A DNA stretch of 64,000 nucleotides. Origin: Asticcacaulis currens (GTDB lineage: Bacteria > Pseudomonadota > Alphaproteobacteria > Caulobacterales > Caulobacteraceae). The notes below the pieces were generated by a model. It saw nothing but the letters and a program-made list of their open reading frames with translations, was not told the origin of the DNA and made no database searches. The stretch spans positions 38,170 to 102,169 of the forward strand of contig NZ_JAQQKW010000012.1 of assembly GCF_028550395.1 (NCBI RefSeq), in the 5' to 3' direction. The translations under genes and the position numbers were made by a program. Below, piece after piece: positions 33,653 through 42,274 of this stretch; the first letter of the stretch is position 1; each line of letters starts with the position of its first letter.

Positions 33653-34986
33653 TAAGGTTTCAGACCGTCGATAAAGGCCGCAAGATTGGCGGCGTGTCCG
33701 CGACCTTCAAACACGGACCACGGCGTGTCCGGCACGATCCCCCGGCCTTCGGGCACCTCGCCCTGCGGGTTGGTATAAAGTTCGCCCGACAGGGAAAACC
33801 GCCACCCTTCGCCCAGCGGCTTTTCGATCTGGTCCGACAGCGCGCCGCGCGTGGTACTCCCCACAAGCCGTACCTGAGGCAGGGCCCGCATGGCCAGGGC
33901 GAAGATTTCCCCGGCACTGACCGTAATGTCGCTCGTCACCACATAGACCGGACCGGTATAGCGCACCCGTGACGACGGCTGGATCACCACCGAGGTGGAG
34001 GTCGTTGTCTGCCCCTCACGCCAGGGGCGTTTCTGATAGGCAAGACGCGGCTGATCGTAAAAGCGCGCAGCAATGGTCCGGCTGACGGAATCGTAGCCGC
34101 CGCGATTATTGGACACATCGACCACGACGGCCCGCGTCCCCTGAAAAGCCGTCAGGGCTTCGTCCAGAATAGCCTCAAGCGCCTGTGTGTCGGACGGATC
34201 GGCCTTGGCATCAAACGCCCCCATGGTGACAATATTCAGATAGCCGACGCCATCGCGCACGCCCCAGAAAAGGCGGTTATTTCCCACATGATGCCCCTGC
34301 CCGCGCAACAAACCGGACAGTATCCCGTCGCGATAGGCGGCCAGCCACGTCTTTTGCGCGGCCGCGTCACCTACAGCCGTCAGAGTGGGGGCCTCACCCG
34401 CCGCCAGTTCGATTTCCACGCCCCCGATCACGCCGTGCAGTTCGCTATGCGGGTCATTGAGCCTGATGAAGATGCGGCTGAGTGCGCCCCACAGCGCGTC
34501 ATCCGTGTCGATGACCGGATAGGCCTGCCGCACCTCGGCCAGCAGGGCCTCAGGGTCGATGTGCCGCGCCGCGAAACCCGCATAGTGCTGACGCAGGGTC
34601 GCAACCGCGAAATCAAACCGTTGGGCGGGCGTCAGCTTTTGATGGCACGCCGCAGGCACACCGGACGCTCCCTCGAACAGATAGGGTGTACCGCCCGGCA
34701 CCTCGGCAAACACCGCCTCGGCCACGGGCCCTTCGACGGGCGACCACACAGCAAAGCCCTCGGCCTGTGCTTCGGCGTCGCGGGCGTCGGGCAGGCACAG
34801 CCCCCCGGCCTCGTGATAGAGGCTGAGCCCGTCGCGACGAATCTCGGCCAGCAGGCCATAGTCGGGGGATCGCCACACGCCGGTGACATCGGCGAGATAG
34901 CCGGCGGCGTCGCGCGTCGGACGCTCCTGCGCCTCAGCAATGACCGGCACCCAGATCAGACAGGCCAGACCCAGAGCTACGCGCAT
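33652..34986 (-). CDS. Exported S41-family peptidase
   Basis: A 444-residue protein with a signal peptide (MRVALGLACLIWVPVIAEAQ) and a tail-specific-protease-like domain: helical region RFDFAVATLRQHYAGFAARH, VGYLNIVTMGAFD, VVVDVSNNRGGYD, and the catalytic Ser in TSDITVSAGEIFALAM. I see no clear PDZ domain. It would cut peptides in the periplasm. The ATG is 12 nt after the histidine kinase gene with a GGAGAGGG ribosome site, so it is probably the last gene of the regulator-kinase operon. Its stop codon TAG is made from the TA target site and first G of the adjacent MITE, so the original 3' end may have been slightly different. Confidence 0.82.
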   Translation of the reverse strand: MRVALGLACLIWVPVIAEAQERPTRDAAGYLADVTGVWRSPDYGLLAEIRRDGLSLYHEAGGLCLPDARDAEAQAEGFAVWSPVEGPVAEAVFAEVPGGTPYLFEGASGVPAACHQKLTPAQRFDFAVATLRQHYAGFAARHIDPEALLAEVRQAYPVIDTDDALWGALSRIFIRLNDPHSELHGVIGGVEIELAAGEAPTLTAVGDAAAQKTWLAAYRDGILSGLLRGQGHHVGNNRLFWGVRDGVGYLNIVTMGAFDAKADPSDTQALEAILDEALTAFQGTRAVVVDVSNNRGGYDSVSRTIAARFYDQPRLAYQKRPWREGQTTTSTSVVIQPSSRVRYTGPVYVVTSDITVSAGEIFALAMRALPQVRLVGSTTRGALSDQIEKPLGEGWRFSLSGELYTNPQGEVPEGRGIVPDTPWSVFEGRGHAANLAAFIDGLKP

Positions 34987-34998
34987 ATTCCCTCTCCC

Positions 34999-36468
34999 CT
35001 AACCCACTGGCGGCAGGACCAGCGCCGTGCGCAGACCCGGCCCCTGATCGCCATAGACACCGGGGCCCTCGTCGATGCTCAGGCGGCCCTTGTGCGCCAC
35101 AGCCACGGCCTCGACCATCGACAGACCGAGCCCCACACCCGGCAGCGAGCGCGAATTTTCCAGACGCACGAAACGCTGGGTGATGCGCGCGCGGTCGGCT
35201 TCGGGCACGCCCTGCCCCGTATCGGTGACGGAAAACTCGATCTCACGCCGCGAATTGTGCCGCAGCCGCAGGGTGATGCCGCCCGTCTGGGTATATTTGA
35301 TGGCGTTATCGAGCAGGTTGGCCATGGCCTGCGCCAGAAAATCGCGATTGCCATAGGCCTTCACGCCCGGCTCAATTTCGGCGGTAAATTCCAGCCCCTT
35401 ATCCTCCGCCAGAATTTCAAACAACTCACGCATGTCCTCGGCGAGCGCCGACGCGTCAAACAGCTTCTGATCGGGGGCCTGACCCGCGGCCTGAAGGCGC
35501 GAGATGGAAAACACCGTCTGGAAGGTGCGCAATAGCTGATCGGTTTCGGCCAGCGCCCGCTCGATCACCTCCGGGGCTTGCGACGGGTCCTTCTCGACAT
35601 CGTAAAGCGACACTTCGAGCTTGGAACGCAGGCGCGACAAGGGGGTTCTCAGATCGTGGGCAATGGCGTCGCCGGCGTATTTGAGATTGCCCATGGTCTT
35701 TTCCATGCGGTCCAGCGTCTCATTGACCCGCTCGGCCAGGGCGTCAAATTCATCCCCCGAATTGCGCAGTTTCGCCCGCGCCTTGAGGTCGCCTTCCTTG
35801 ACCAGATCGAAAACCTGCATCAGGCCCTGCACCGACCGCGACACCTCGTTATTGATGATCATACCGGCAAACAGACCCAGCACGATCACCAGCACCCCGC
35901 CGCCCCACAGGGCCTTGAAGCCCATGTCGAAGCCCTTTTCCGACCACGAGGTGTCCATGCCGACATAGAGGTACAGGCCGGGTTTCAGGGTCAGCACCTG
36001 ACCGCGATAGGCATAGGATTTGCGCTTGCCCGACGGATCGGTGAGGCGGTAATTGATCTGAAACGGCCGTTCGTTTGCGCCGACAATCCGGGCTTTTTCC
36101 CGGATGTGGTCGAAAACCTGCGGCGACACCTCGGTGGTGGCGCGCCGGTTTTCAGCCAGGATATCACCGTCACCGCGATAGGCGATCTTGACGAAAAACC
36201 ATTCGGTAATGTCCTCCTCACTGAGCGTCTCCAGCACCGCCGCCTCGCCCTGCTCGCGGTACACCTCCGCCAGATAGTCGATGCGCGACTTGACCTGCGC
36301 ATCGGACACCGCCTTGGTCTCGGCCGAAGACGCGATGTAGATATAGGCGAAGATCAGCACCGCCACGAAGGAATAGACGGTAATGAACATCAGGGTCAGA
36401 CGGAACGGCGTCTGCCTGAACATGGTGGCTTTCAGCGAAAAGCGCGTAAGATTGGGGAGCGCGAACAC
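34999..36468 (-). CDS. Sensor histidine kinase (HAMP, HisKA)
   Basis: A 489-residue membrane kinase. Membrane segments (LTLMFITVYSFVAVLIFAYI and LWGGGVLVIVLGLFAGMII) flank a periplasmic domain of about 150 residues. A HAMP domain, a DHp helix with the phospho-His in AGDAIAHDLRTPLSRL, and an HATPase domain (NLLDNAIKYTQTGG, DTGQGVP, GVGLGLSMV) follow. The start is a GTG 9 nt after the regulator stop; an ATG 45 nt later (36423) is an alternative. With the upstream OmpR-type regulator it forms a two-component pair. The signal is unknown. The co-transcribed exported S41 peptidase hints at an envelope role. Confidence 0.88.
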   Translation of the reverse strand: MFALPNLTRFSLKATMFRQTPFRLTLMFITVYSFVAVLIFAYIYIASSAETKAVSDAQVKSRIDYLAEVYREQGEAAVLETLSEEDITEWFFVKIAYRGDGDILAENRRATTEVSPQVFDHIREKARIVGANERPFQINYRLTDPSGKRKSYAYRGQVLTLKPGLYLYVGMDTSWSEKGFDMGFKALWGGGVLVIVLGLFAGMIINNEVSRSVQGLMQVFDLVKEGDLKARAKLRNSGDEFDALAERVNETLDRMEKTMGNLKYAGDAIAHDLRTPLSRLRSKLEVSLYDVEKDPSQAPEVIERALAETDQLLRTFQTVFSISRLQAAGQAPDQKLFDASALAEDMRELFEILAEDKGLEFTAEIEPGVKAYGNRDFLAQAMANLLDNAIKYTQTGGITLRLRHNSRREIEFSVTDTGQGVPEADRARITQRFVRLENSRSLPGVGLGLSMVEAVAVAHKGRLSIDEGPGVYGDQGPGLRTALVLPPVG

Positions 36469-36477
36469 GACCTGATT

Positions 36478-37152
36478 TTACGGCTTGAGCTGATAACCTT
36501 CGCCGCGCACCGTATGCAGCATCGGGCGGTCGAAGCCCTTGTCCAGCTTGGCGCGCAGGCGGGAAATATGCACGTCGATGACATTGGTCTGCGGGTCGAA
36601 ATGATAGGCCCACACCTTTTCCAGCAACATGGTGCGCGTCACGCTCTGCCCCACGTGGCGCATCAGGAACTCCAGAAGCTGAAACTCGCGCGGTTGCAGG
36701 TCAATCTCGGACGTGCCGCGCTTAACCACGCGGGTGATCAGGTTCATTTCGAGGTCGCCGACGCGCAGAGTGGTTTCCACGGCACCCGTGTCCTTGCGCC
36801 GCAGAAGCGCCTCAAGCCGCGCCACCAGTTCAACCAGCGCATAGGGCTTGACCAGATAGTCATCGGCCCCGGCCTTCAGGCCATAGACGCGGTCTTCGAG
36901 TTCGCCCAGCGCGCTCAGGAACAGCACCGGCACGTCGATCCCTTCGGAGCGTGCGATTTCCAGCATCGACACCCCGTCAAGACCTGGCATCATGCGGTCG
37001 AGCACCACCACGTCGAACTCACCGTCGCGCAGCGCCTTCAGTCCCGCCTCACCGTCGTGCGTAACCACAGAGTCGAAGCCCTGTTCGGACAGGCCCTTCT
37101 GCATGGTCAGGGCCGCTTCGACATCGTCCTCGACTATCAATACCTTGGTCAT
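36478..37152 (-). CDS. OmpR/PhoB-family response regulator
   Basis: A 224-residue regulator with a receiver domain (IVEDD; phospho-Asp in VVLDRMMPGLDG; Thr/Ser site FLSAL; Lys in LVKPY) and a winged-helix DNA-binding domain (LQPREFQLLEFLMRH, VIDVHISRLRAKLD, VRGEGYQL). It is the first gene of an operon with the histidine kinase at 34999 and probably the S41 peptidase. All phosphorylation residues are present. I cannot assign a named system. Confidence 0.92.
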   Translation of the reverse strand: MTKVLIVEDDVEAALTMQKGLSEQGFDSVVTHDGEAGLKALRDGEFDVVVLDRMMPGLDGVSMLEIARSEGIDVPVLFLSALGELEDRVYGLKAGADDYLVKPYALVELVARLEALLRRKDTGAVETTLRVGDLEMNLITRVVKRGTSEIDLQPREFQLLEFLMRHVGQSVTRTMLLEKVWAYHFDPQTNVIDVHISRLRAKLDKGFDRPMLHTVRGEGYQLKP

Positions 37153-37196
37153 GTGCTGAATGCCCCGCGCAACCGTGTGATTGTCCCTGTTTTACC

Positions 37197-37260
37197 CCCT
37201 CGCCGGGCGGTGGCTGCGCCACCTTGGCCGCCGCCTCGATGGCGGCTTGAGCGGAATGAT
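37197..37260. repeat. Inverted copy of the 16276-16340 repeat
   Basis: About 64 bp that matches 16276-16340 on the opposite strand with few differences (gccgggcggtggc, ccaccttggccgccgcctc, ggcggcttgagcggaatgat). Partial variants also occur near 24281-24330 and 41398-41440. Confidence 0.75.
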
Positions 37261-37373
37261 TACAGAAATCATTTCTCTTTAGTAAAGCGCGCCGCTGGTC
37301 CTGTGAAGGGGCCGCGGTGTTAAAAAGCTGTCATGTAGGGGCGGCACAGGGAGGCCCAATTTCCGACTTTATT

Positions 37374-37382
37374 GCAGCGCAC
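37374..37382. promoter_or_regulatory. Possible PhaR-type site before phasin gene
   Basis: TGC-AGC-GCA within ttgcagcgcac. PhaR regulators of phasin genes bind TGC-N3-GCA motifs in other alphaproteobacteria. Only one short copy is seen, 150 nt from the start codon, so chance occurrence is possible. Confidence 0.25.
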
Positions 37383-37534
37383 AAATCGGATAAATACCTC
37401 TGGCAAGGTCATGGCAAACGCGCTTATTATCAGACAAAAGCGCCCGAGCTTTGGCCCACGCCCACACAAGAACAGAACGCGGATTTCGCTTCAGTCTGAA
37501 CGGAGCCGGCGCTCTACACAGGGGAGACCGACCG

Positions 37535-37894
37535 ATGACCAAACCCCATTCACCCTTTGAGCAGGGCCTGAAGATGATGGGCACGCAGCAGCAACTGGCG
37601 GCGCGCAGTCTGGTCAATCTCATCGGCATGATTTCGGCCTCCTCCCACCGTTATGCGCAGGAAACCACGGCGTTTACGCGCGATGCCCTGTCGCTGATGC
37701 AGCAGGCCGCCCAGACCCGCGATCCGGCCGAACTGCGCGAGCTTCAGAGCCAGTGGGCGAAAACCTGCGTCAAATACGGGCAGAACCAGACCCGCGCCAC
37801 CATGAATTTTGTCGAACAATGCGGCCTTCAGGCGCTCAACGCCTCGGTGCCGCCGACAGACGACCTCCCCCCCGCAGAGTCCCAACCCGAATAG
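37535..37894 (+). CDS. Phasin-family protein
   Basis: A 119-residue protein that fits small phasins, which coat polyhydroxybutyrate granules: an all-helical amphipathic core (QQQLAARSLVNLIGMISASS, FTRDALSLMQQAAQTRDPAE, LQSQWAKTCVKYGQNQTRAT) and a short Pro-rich tail. The ATG at 37535 has a GGGGAGA ribosome site; upstream in-frame codons precede it. The next gene, 9 nt downstream, is 3-hydroxybutyrate dehydrogenase, which supports the storage-polymer role. An MmgR-like sRNA is encoded at 1582-1667 and its UUUCCUCCCU motif can pair partly with this ribosome site. Confidence 0.82.
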   Translation: MTKPHSPFEQGLKMMGTQQQLAARSLVNLIGMISASSHRYAQETTAFTRDALSLMQQAAQTRDPAELRELQSQWAKTCVKYGQNQTRATMNFVEQCGLQALNASVPPTDDLPPAESQPE

Positions 37895-37903
37895 GAGTTT
37901 CCC

Positions 37904-38686
37904 ATGCTGACAGGCAAAACCGCGCTCGTAACCGGCTCCACGTCGGGCATCGGACTGGCCATCGCGCGCAAGCTGGCCTCAAAGGGGGCGAAGGTGATGC
38001 TGAACGGTATGGGTGACCCGACCGAAATCGAAAACCTGCGCGCCGGTATGGCGTCGGAATTCGGCGTTGAGGTGGCTTTTAACGGGGCTGACCTGACAAA
38101 GGTCGAGGCCATCGAGGCGCTTATTGCGGACACGACGCAAAAGCTGGGTGCGCTCGATATTCTGGTCAACAATGCCGGTATTCAGCACGTGTCGCCCATC
38201 GAAGACTTTCCGGTCGATAAGTGGAACATGATCATCGCGCTCAACCTGTCGGCGGCGTTCCACACCACGCGCCTCAGCTTCAAGGGCATGAAGGATCGCG
38301 GCTGGGGGCGGATCATCAATATCGCCTCGGCGCACGCCCTTGTCGCCTCGCCGTTCAAGGCGGCCTATGTGGCGGCCAAGCATGGCATTGCCGGCCTGAC
38401 CAAGACGATCGCCCTCGAAGGGGCCGAACACGGCATCACCTGCAACGCCATCTGCCCCGGCTATGTGCTGACGCCGCTGGTCGAAAAGCAGATCCCGGAC
38501 ACCGCCAAGGCGCGCGGCCTGACCGAGGAACAGGTGATCAAGGACGTGCTGCTGGCGGCCCAGCCGACCAAAAAATTCGTCGAAACCGACGACATCGCCG
38601 AACTGGTCCTCTTCCTGTCTTCGGACGCCGCCAGGTCGATCACCGGCGCGCTGCAATCCATCGACGGCGGCTGGACGGCGGCCTGA
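37904..38686 (+). CDS. bdhA: 3-Hydroxybutyrate dehydrogenase (SDR family)
   Basis: A 260-residue short-chain dehydrogenase that interconverts D-3-hydroxybutyrate and acetoacetate with NAD, a step in polyhydroxybutyrate use. The cofactor motif TGSTSGIGLAIA, NNAGIQ, catalytic Ser in IINIASAHALVAS and the Tyr/Lys pair in YVAAKHGIAG are intact, and VAxPFKxAYVAAKHG and CPGYVLTPLVEKQI are typical of BdhA. A TAGGAG ribosome site precedes the ATG, and the phasin gene ends 9 nt upstream. Confidence 0.94.
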   Translation: MLTGKTALVTGSTSGIGLAIARKLASKGAKVMLNGMGDPTEIENLRAGMASEFGVEVAFNGADLTKVEAIEALIADTTQKLGALDILVNNAGIQHVSPIEDFPVDKWNMIIALNLSAAFHTTRLSFKGMKDRGWGRIINIASAHALVASPFKAAYVAAKHGIAGLTKTIALEGAEHGITCNAICPGYVLTPLVEKQIPDTAKARGLTEEQVIKDVLLAAQPTKKFVETDDIAELVLFLSSDAARSITGALQSIDGGWTAA

Positions 38687-38691
38687 AAGCG

Positions 38692-38725
38692 CCCTCCCTC
38701 CCGGCACTTTTACCGGGAGGGAGGG
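38692..38725 (+). terminator. Strong hairpin after bdhA
   Basis: Perfect 13-bp stem (ccctccctcccgg / ccgggagggaggg, 8-nt loop) 5 nt after the bdhA stop, followed by only a weak T-rich stretch. It belongs to the CCTCCC palindrome class of this genome and probably ends the phasin-bdhA message. Confidence 0.7.
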
Positions 38726-38799
38726 TTGTGGTGGTGGACTGAACTTGCCCCTTGCCCTTGAGCGTGTGGCAAGTGCTAGCAAATGTCAAAATCAGATCA

Positions 38800-39234
38800 C
38801 TAGGCCAGTGTAGCGTCCAGCGTGATCGGCACTGCGGCCAGCGCTTTTGAGATCGGGCAATTGGCCTTGGCGCCAGCGGCCAGTTCCTGAAACTGCTCGG
38901 CCGACACACCCGGCACCTGAGCCTTCAGTTTCAGTGTGATGGCGGTGATGGAAAAGCCCGCTTCGGAGGGCGTAACCTCAACCACGGCTTCGGTTTCCAG
39001 CAACTCCGCCGTGAACCCGGCCTTGGCCAGGGCGAAGGACAGGGCCATGGTAAAACACCCCGAATGGGCTGCCGCGATCAGCTCTTCCGGATTGGTCCCG
39101 GCCTTACCCTCTTCGTCGCCGAAGCGGGTCTTGAAGCTGTAGGGCTGGGCCGTAAAGGCACCGCTCTGGGTGGTGAGCGTGCCGGTGCCGGTCATACCGT
39201 CGCCGCGCCACTGGGCTGTCGCCGTGCGTTTCAT
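38800..39234 (-). CDS. osmC: OsmC-type organic hydroperoxide peroxiredoxin
   Basis: A 144-residue thiol peroxidase. The two catalytic cysteines are in AAAHSGCFTMALSFAL and AGAKANCPISKAL, and GTLTTQSGAFTAQPYSF and GTNPEELIAAAH are OsmC-branch motifs rather than Ohr. It detoxifies organic peroxides in the cytosol. It is monocistronic, with a CCGAAAA-type palindrome just upstream. Confidence 0.92.
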   Translation of the reverse strand: MKRTATAQWRGDGMTGTGTLTTQSGAFTAQPYSFKTRFGDEEGKAGTNPEELIAAAHSGCFTMALSFALAKAGFTAELLETEAVVEVTPSEAGFSITAITLKLKAQVPGVSAEQFQELAAGAKANCPISKALAAVPITLDATLA

Positions 39235-39249
39235 CCGAAGTCTCCATCG

Positions 39250-39300
39250 AGAGCCTCATGCCGAAAAGTGTGAAGGGGTTTTCGGAAACACATGAGGCGT
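39250..39300. repeat. CCGAAAA-type palindrome upstream of osmC
   Basis: Inverted repeat cctcatg-ccgaaaa / ttttcgg-...-catgagg. Nearly the same sequence lies upstream of the pyridoxamine-oxidase-like gene at 42076-42126. Confidence 0.75.
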
Positions 39301-39477
39301 TGCAAAAATAAGGCGGCCCCAACGCGGCCAGTACGGGAACGATTGGTAAACCGGGATGTGTAAACGGGCAATCCTGTTGCGTATCTCTTCTTACCCAACG
39401 CGATAGAAAGCCTCGTTTGCCGGTCGGGGTGCGCGCCTGTTACAGGTGAGACGAGGTTTATATCCGGGTATTGAGAC

Positions 39478-40239
39478 ATGTGCGAACTTCTGGGCATGAG
39501 CGCCAATGTGCCCACCGACATCCGCTTTTCCTTTACGGCCCTGGCCAAACGCGGCGGGGCCACCGGCCCGCACGCCGATGGCTGGGGCATCAGCTTCTAT
39601 GAGCAGAAGGGCTGCCGCAATTTTCACGACCCGAACCCGTCGGCGACGTCCGAGCTGGCGGCGCTGGTGCGTGACTACCCTATCAAGTCCAAGACGGTCA
39701 TCGCCCACGTGCGCAAGGCCAATCGCGGCCGCGTGGCGCTGGAAAACACCCATCCCTTTACCCGCGAACTGTGGGGCCGGGCGTGGACCTTTGCCCACAA
39801 TGGACAGCTCAAAGGCGTCAAAGCCCTGCCGCTGAGCTTTTTCCGTCCGATCGGCACCACCGATTCCGAGCACGCCTTTTGCTGGATTCTGGATCAGTTG
39901 GTGCGCAAATATATGGACTATCCGCCGGCCCGCGTTCTGGACAAAGAAGTCAAGCGACTGTTTGCCGAGTTGCGCAAGATGGGCGTTTTCAACGCTTTAC
40001 TGACCGACGGGCGGTCGCTTTACGCCAGTTGCACGAAAAAGCTGACCTATATCCAGCGCCGCGCCCCCTTCGGTCGTGCGACCCTGATCGACGCCGAAAT
40101 GCAGGTCGATTTCGCGCAGGAAACCACACCCGATGACAAGGTCATCATCATCGCCACCCAGCCCCTCACCCACGATGAGGTATGGACGACGGTCGAACCG
40201 GGATCATCGCTGATTTTCCGCGCGGGCGAGGTGGTTTAA
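39478..40239 (+). CDS. Class II glutamine amidotransferase (YafJ type)
   Basis: A 253-residue protein with the N-terminal nucleophile Cys at position 2 (MCELLGMSA), as needed after Met removal. Further signs are RGGATGPHADGWGISFYE, VIAHVRKANRGRVALENTHP and FAHNGQL, all of the GATase type II fold. It would release ammonia from glutamine, but the acceptor domain found in purF- or glmS-type enzymes is missing. Homologues such as YafJ have no firmly known substrate. No neighbour suggests one. Confidence 0.88.
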   Translation: MCELLGMSANVPTDIRFSFTALAKRGGATGPHADGWGISFYEQKGCRNFHDPNPSATSELAALVRDYPIKSKTVIAHVRKANRGRVALENTHPFTRELWGRAWTFAHNGQLKGVKALPLSFFRPIGTTDSEHAFCWILDQLVRKYMDYPPARVLDKEVKRLFAELRKMGVFNALLTDGRSLYASCTKKLTYIQRRAPFGRATLIDAEMQVDFAQETTPDDKVIIIATQPLTHDEVWTTVEPGSSLIFRAGEVV

Positions 40240-40241
40240 TC

Positions 40242-40384
40242 TCCTCCCTGCGCCTTGGCGTGGGGAGGTGGATTTTGGAGCGTAGCGACAAAAGACGGAG
40301 GGGGAGAAGCCTCGGAGTCATCCCCCTCCGTCATCGCCATAAATGGCGCTGACACCTCCCTATTGCTGCGCAACAGGGAGGAGG
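40242..40384. repeat. Composite CCTCCC repeat element before the quinone reductase gene
   Basis: About 140 bp with nested inverted repeats: ctcctccctg...ggggaggtgg at the left, agacggaggggga/tccccctccgtc in the middle, and cacctccctattgc/gcaacagggaggag at the right. Its right end supplies the AGGGAGGAGG ribosome site of the next gene. Confidence 0.7.
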
Positions 40385-40396
40385 AAAGAAACGATT

Positions 40397-41368
40397 ATGA
40401 CCACAGCCATTCAAGTACATCAGACCGGCGGGCCGGAGGTTCTCAGCGTAGAACAGATCGAGGTCGGCGATCCGGGGCCCGGTGAGGCGCGGGTGCGTCA
40501 CACCGCCATCGGCGTCAACTTCATCGACACCTATTTCCGCTCCGGTCTGTACAAGACCGCCCTGCCCTTTGTGCCGGGCAATGAAGGGGCGGGCATTGTC
40601 GAAGCCGTGGGCGAAGGCGTCGATTTCGTGAAACCCGGTAACCGGGTGGTCTATTCGGCGACCCCCGGCGGCTATGCGCAGACGCGCCTGATCGCTGCCG
40701 ACAAGCTGATCCCGGTTCCCGACGGCATTAGCGATGAGGTTGCGGCGGCGGCCTTTCTCAAAGGCCTGACGGCGCAATATCTGCTGCGGCGGACCTTCCG
40801 CGTCGGGCCGGAGCATACGGTCCTTATCCATGCCGCGGCCGGGGGCGTCGGGCTGATCGCCGGGCAGTGGGCCAAAGCCCTGGGCGCTACGGTCATCGGC
40901 ACGGCCGGTTCTGAGTCGAAGATCGAACTGGCGCGGCAGAACGGTTATGATCATTTAATCAATTATCGCGCGGAGGACTTTGTTGCCCGCGTTCTGGAAA
41001 TCACCGACGGCCGCAAGGTCGATGTGGTGTACGACTCGGTGGGCAAGGACACGTTTGACGGATCGCTGGAGGTGCTGAAACCGCTGGGCCTCATGGTGTC
41101 GTTCGGCCAGTCGTCAGGCGCGGTGCCGCCCGTCGATATTTCGGTGCTGAATGCCAAGGGTTCGCTGTTTCTCACCCGGCCCTCGGTTTTTGGCTATAAC
41201 CGTGATCGGGCAACGCTTCTGGAATCGGCGCAGGACCTGTTCGACGTCATCCTGAGTGGTAAGGTCCGTATACGGATTGATCAACGATTTGCCCTCACCG
41301 AGGCACGCGCGGCTCATGAAGCTCTGGAGAGCCGCGCCACCACCGGCAGCACGCTTTTAATCCCGTGA
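40397..41368 (+). CDS. NADPH:quinone oxidoreductase (QorA type)
   Basis: A 323-residue zinc-free MDR-family reductase. The QorA pattern is clear: GVNFIDTYFRSGLYKTALPFVPGNEGAG, GLTAQYLLRRTF, the NADPH motif HAAAGGVGLIAGQWAKALGA, and VYDSVGKDTFDGSLEVLKPLG. It reduces quinones by one electron with NADPH. The ATG at 40397 follows an AGGAGG site that comes from the end of the upstream repeat element. Confidence 0.92.
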   Translation: MTTAIQVHQTGGPEVLSVEQIEVGDPGPGEARVRHTAIGVNFIDTYFRSGLYKTALPFVPGNEGAGIVEAVGEGVDFVKPGNRVVYSATPGGYAQTRLIAADKLIPVPDGISDEVAAAAFLKGLTAQYLLRRTFRVGPEHTVLIHAAAGGVGLIAGQWAKALGATVIGTAGSESKIELARQNGYDHLINYRAEDFVARVLEITDGRKVDVVYDSVGKDTFDGSLEVLKPLGLMVSFGQSSGAVPPVDISVLNAKGSLFLTRPSVFGYNRDRATLLESAQDLFDVILSGKVRIRIDQRFALTEARAAHEALESRATTGSTLLIP

Positions 41369-41429
41369 CTGCCTTTTTTGTTTGGTCTCTCTATGGGCCT
41401 TTGCCACCTTGGCCGTCGCCTCAACAGGG

Positions 41430-42053
41430 TTAGAGCGGATCACGCGGGGCGACGGACGCCGGGACTTTTTCGCGCAGCGGTTCGCTGGCTGAGCGCGGGC
41501 CGTCGCCGCGCGAGGCGGAACGCGCCTCCGGAAAATCCGGAATGTCGAGATCGGCCTGACCGTGGTCGCCCGGGTCGGCGCGTTCACCGGTAACCAGAGC
41601 CTGAAGGAAGGCGATACCGGCGGCAACCAGACCGGGACTGTCCCAGAATTCCGCGTCGCTCGCTTCGAAACGCAGCAGGCGCAGATTGGGATCGTCCTTG
41701 CCATCGGGGAACCACGCCTTGTCTGCGGCCGACCACAGTTCCTCAATGATCGCCGGGTCGCGGCTGATCGTGACCGTGCCATTCATAGCGACATAGTTGT
41801 GGCCCTTCGAATCGGAAAAAGTCAGAAGCGCTGCCGGATTGGCTTCGATTTCAGCCATCTTGCCTGTATCGGCCCCGGTGAAGAACCACAGCACGCCGTC
41901 AAAAGCCTTGTCTTCCGGGTGGCGGATTTGCGGCATCATGGGCCGCGCGTGCAGCAGGCCCGTCGCTGTGTGAGTCGCCAGCATGGCCACCCTGGTGTCT
42001 TTGATCAGGGACCAGATGCGTTCGCGGGCCTCAGGGCCATACAGGGTCGTCAT
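41430..42053 (-). CDS. Pyridoxamine 5'-phosphate oxidase-family (general stress) protein
   Basis: A 207-residue protein of the FMN-binding split-barrel class. The core (RIWSLIKDTRVAMLATHT, ARPMMPQIRHP, LWFFTGADTGKMAEI, NYVAMNGTVTISRD) matches the general-stress FMN/F420-binding group, not PdxH itself. I choose the ATG at 42053 with an AGAGG site; an upstream start would run into the repeat. After the core there is a 45-residue tail, rich in charged and Pro residues, that looks disordered. The flavin role is inferred from the fold. Confidence 0.85.
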   Translation of the reverse strand: MTTLYGPEARERIWSLIKDTRVAMLATHTATGLLHARPMMPQIRHPEDKAFDGVLWFFTGADTGKMAEIEANPAALLTFSDSKGHNYVAMNGTVTISRDPAIIEELWSAADKAWFPDGKDDPNLRLLRFEASDAEFWDSPGLVAAGIAFLQALVTGERADPGDHGQADLDIPDFPEARSASRGDGPRSASEPLREKVPASVAPRDPL

Positions 42054-42075
42054 GCGTTTACCTCTTGGGTTGGCT

Positions 42076-42126
42076 AGAGCCTCATGCCGAAAAGTGAACA
42101 CCGCTTTTCGGAAAGACATGAGGCGC
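42076..42126. repeat. CCGAAAA-type palindrome
   Basis: Inverted repeat cctcatgccgaaaag / cttttcgg-aaaga-catgagg, near-identical to 39250-39300. It lies in the promoter region of the gene at 41430. Confidence 0.75.
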
Positions 42127-42274
42127 TACAAAAATTAGAGCAACACGGCAGCTCAACTGATCCGACGAATGCTCTAGCACCCCGCCGCCTCTGTCTATTT
42201 GCGGTGTCGCTGCGTAAAATAGCCATAGGAAGGGCGCCCCGGCGGATATAGTGTTGCCGCAAAGGAGACCCTCC

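Noticed and set aside
34288..35535. 415-residue plus-strand open frame
   Set aside because: Antisense to the S41 peptidase and histidine kinase genes, which have intact catalytic motifs.
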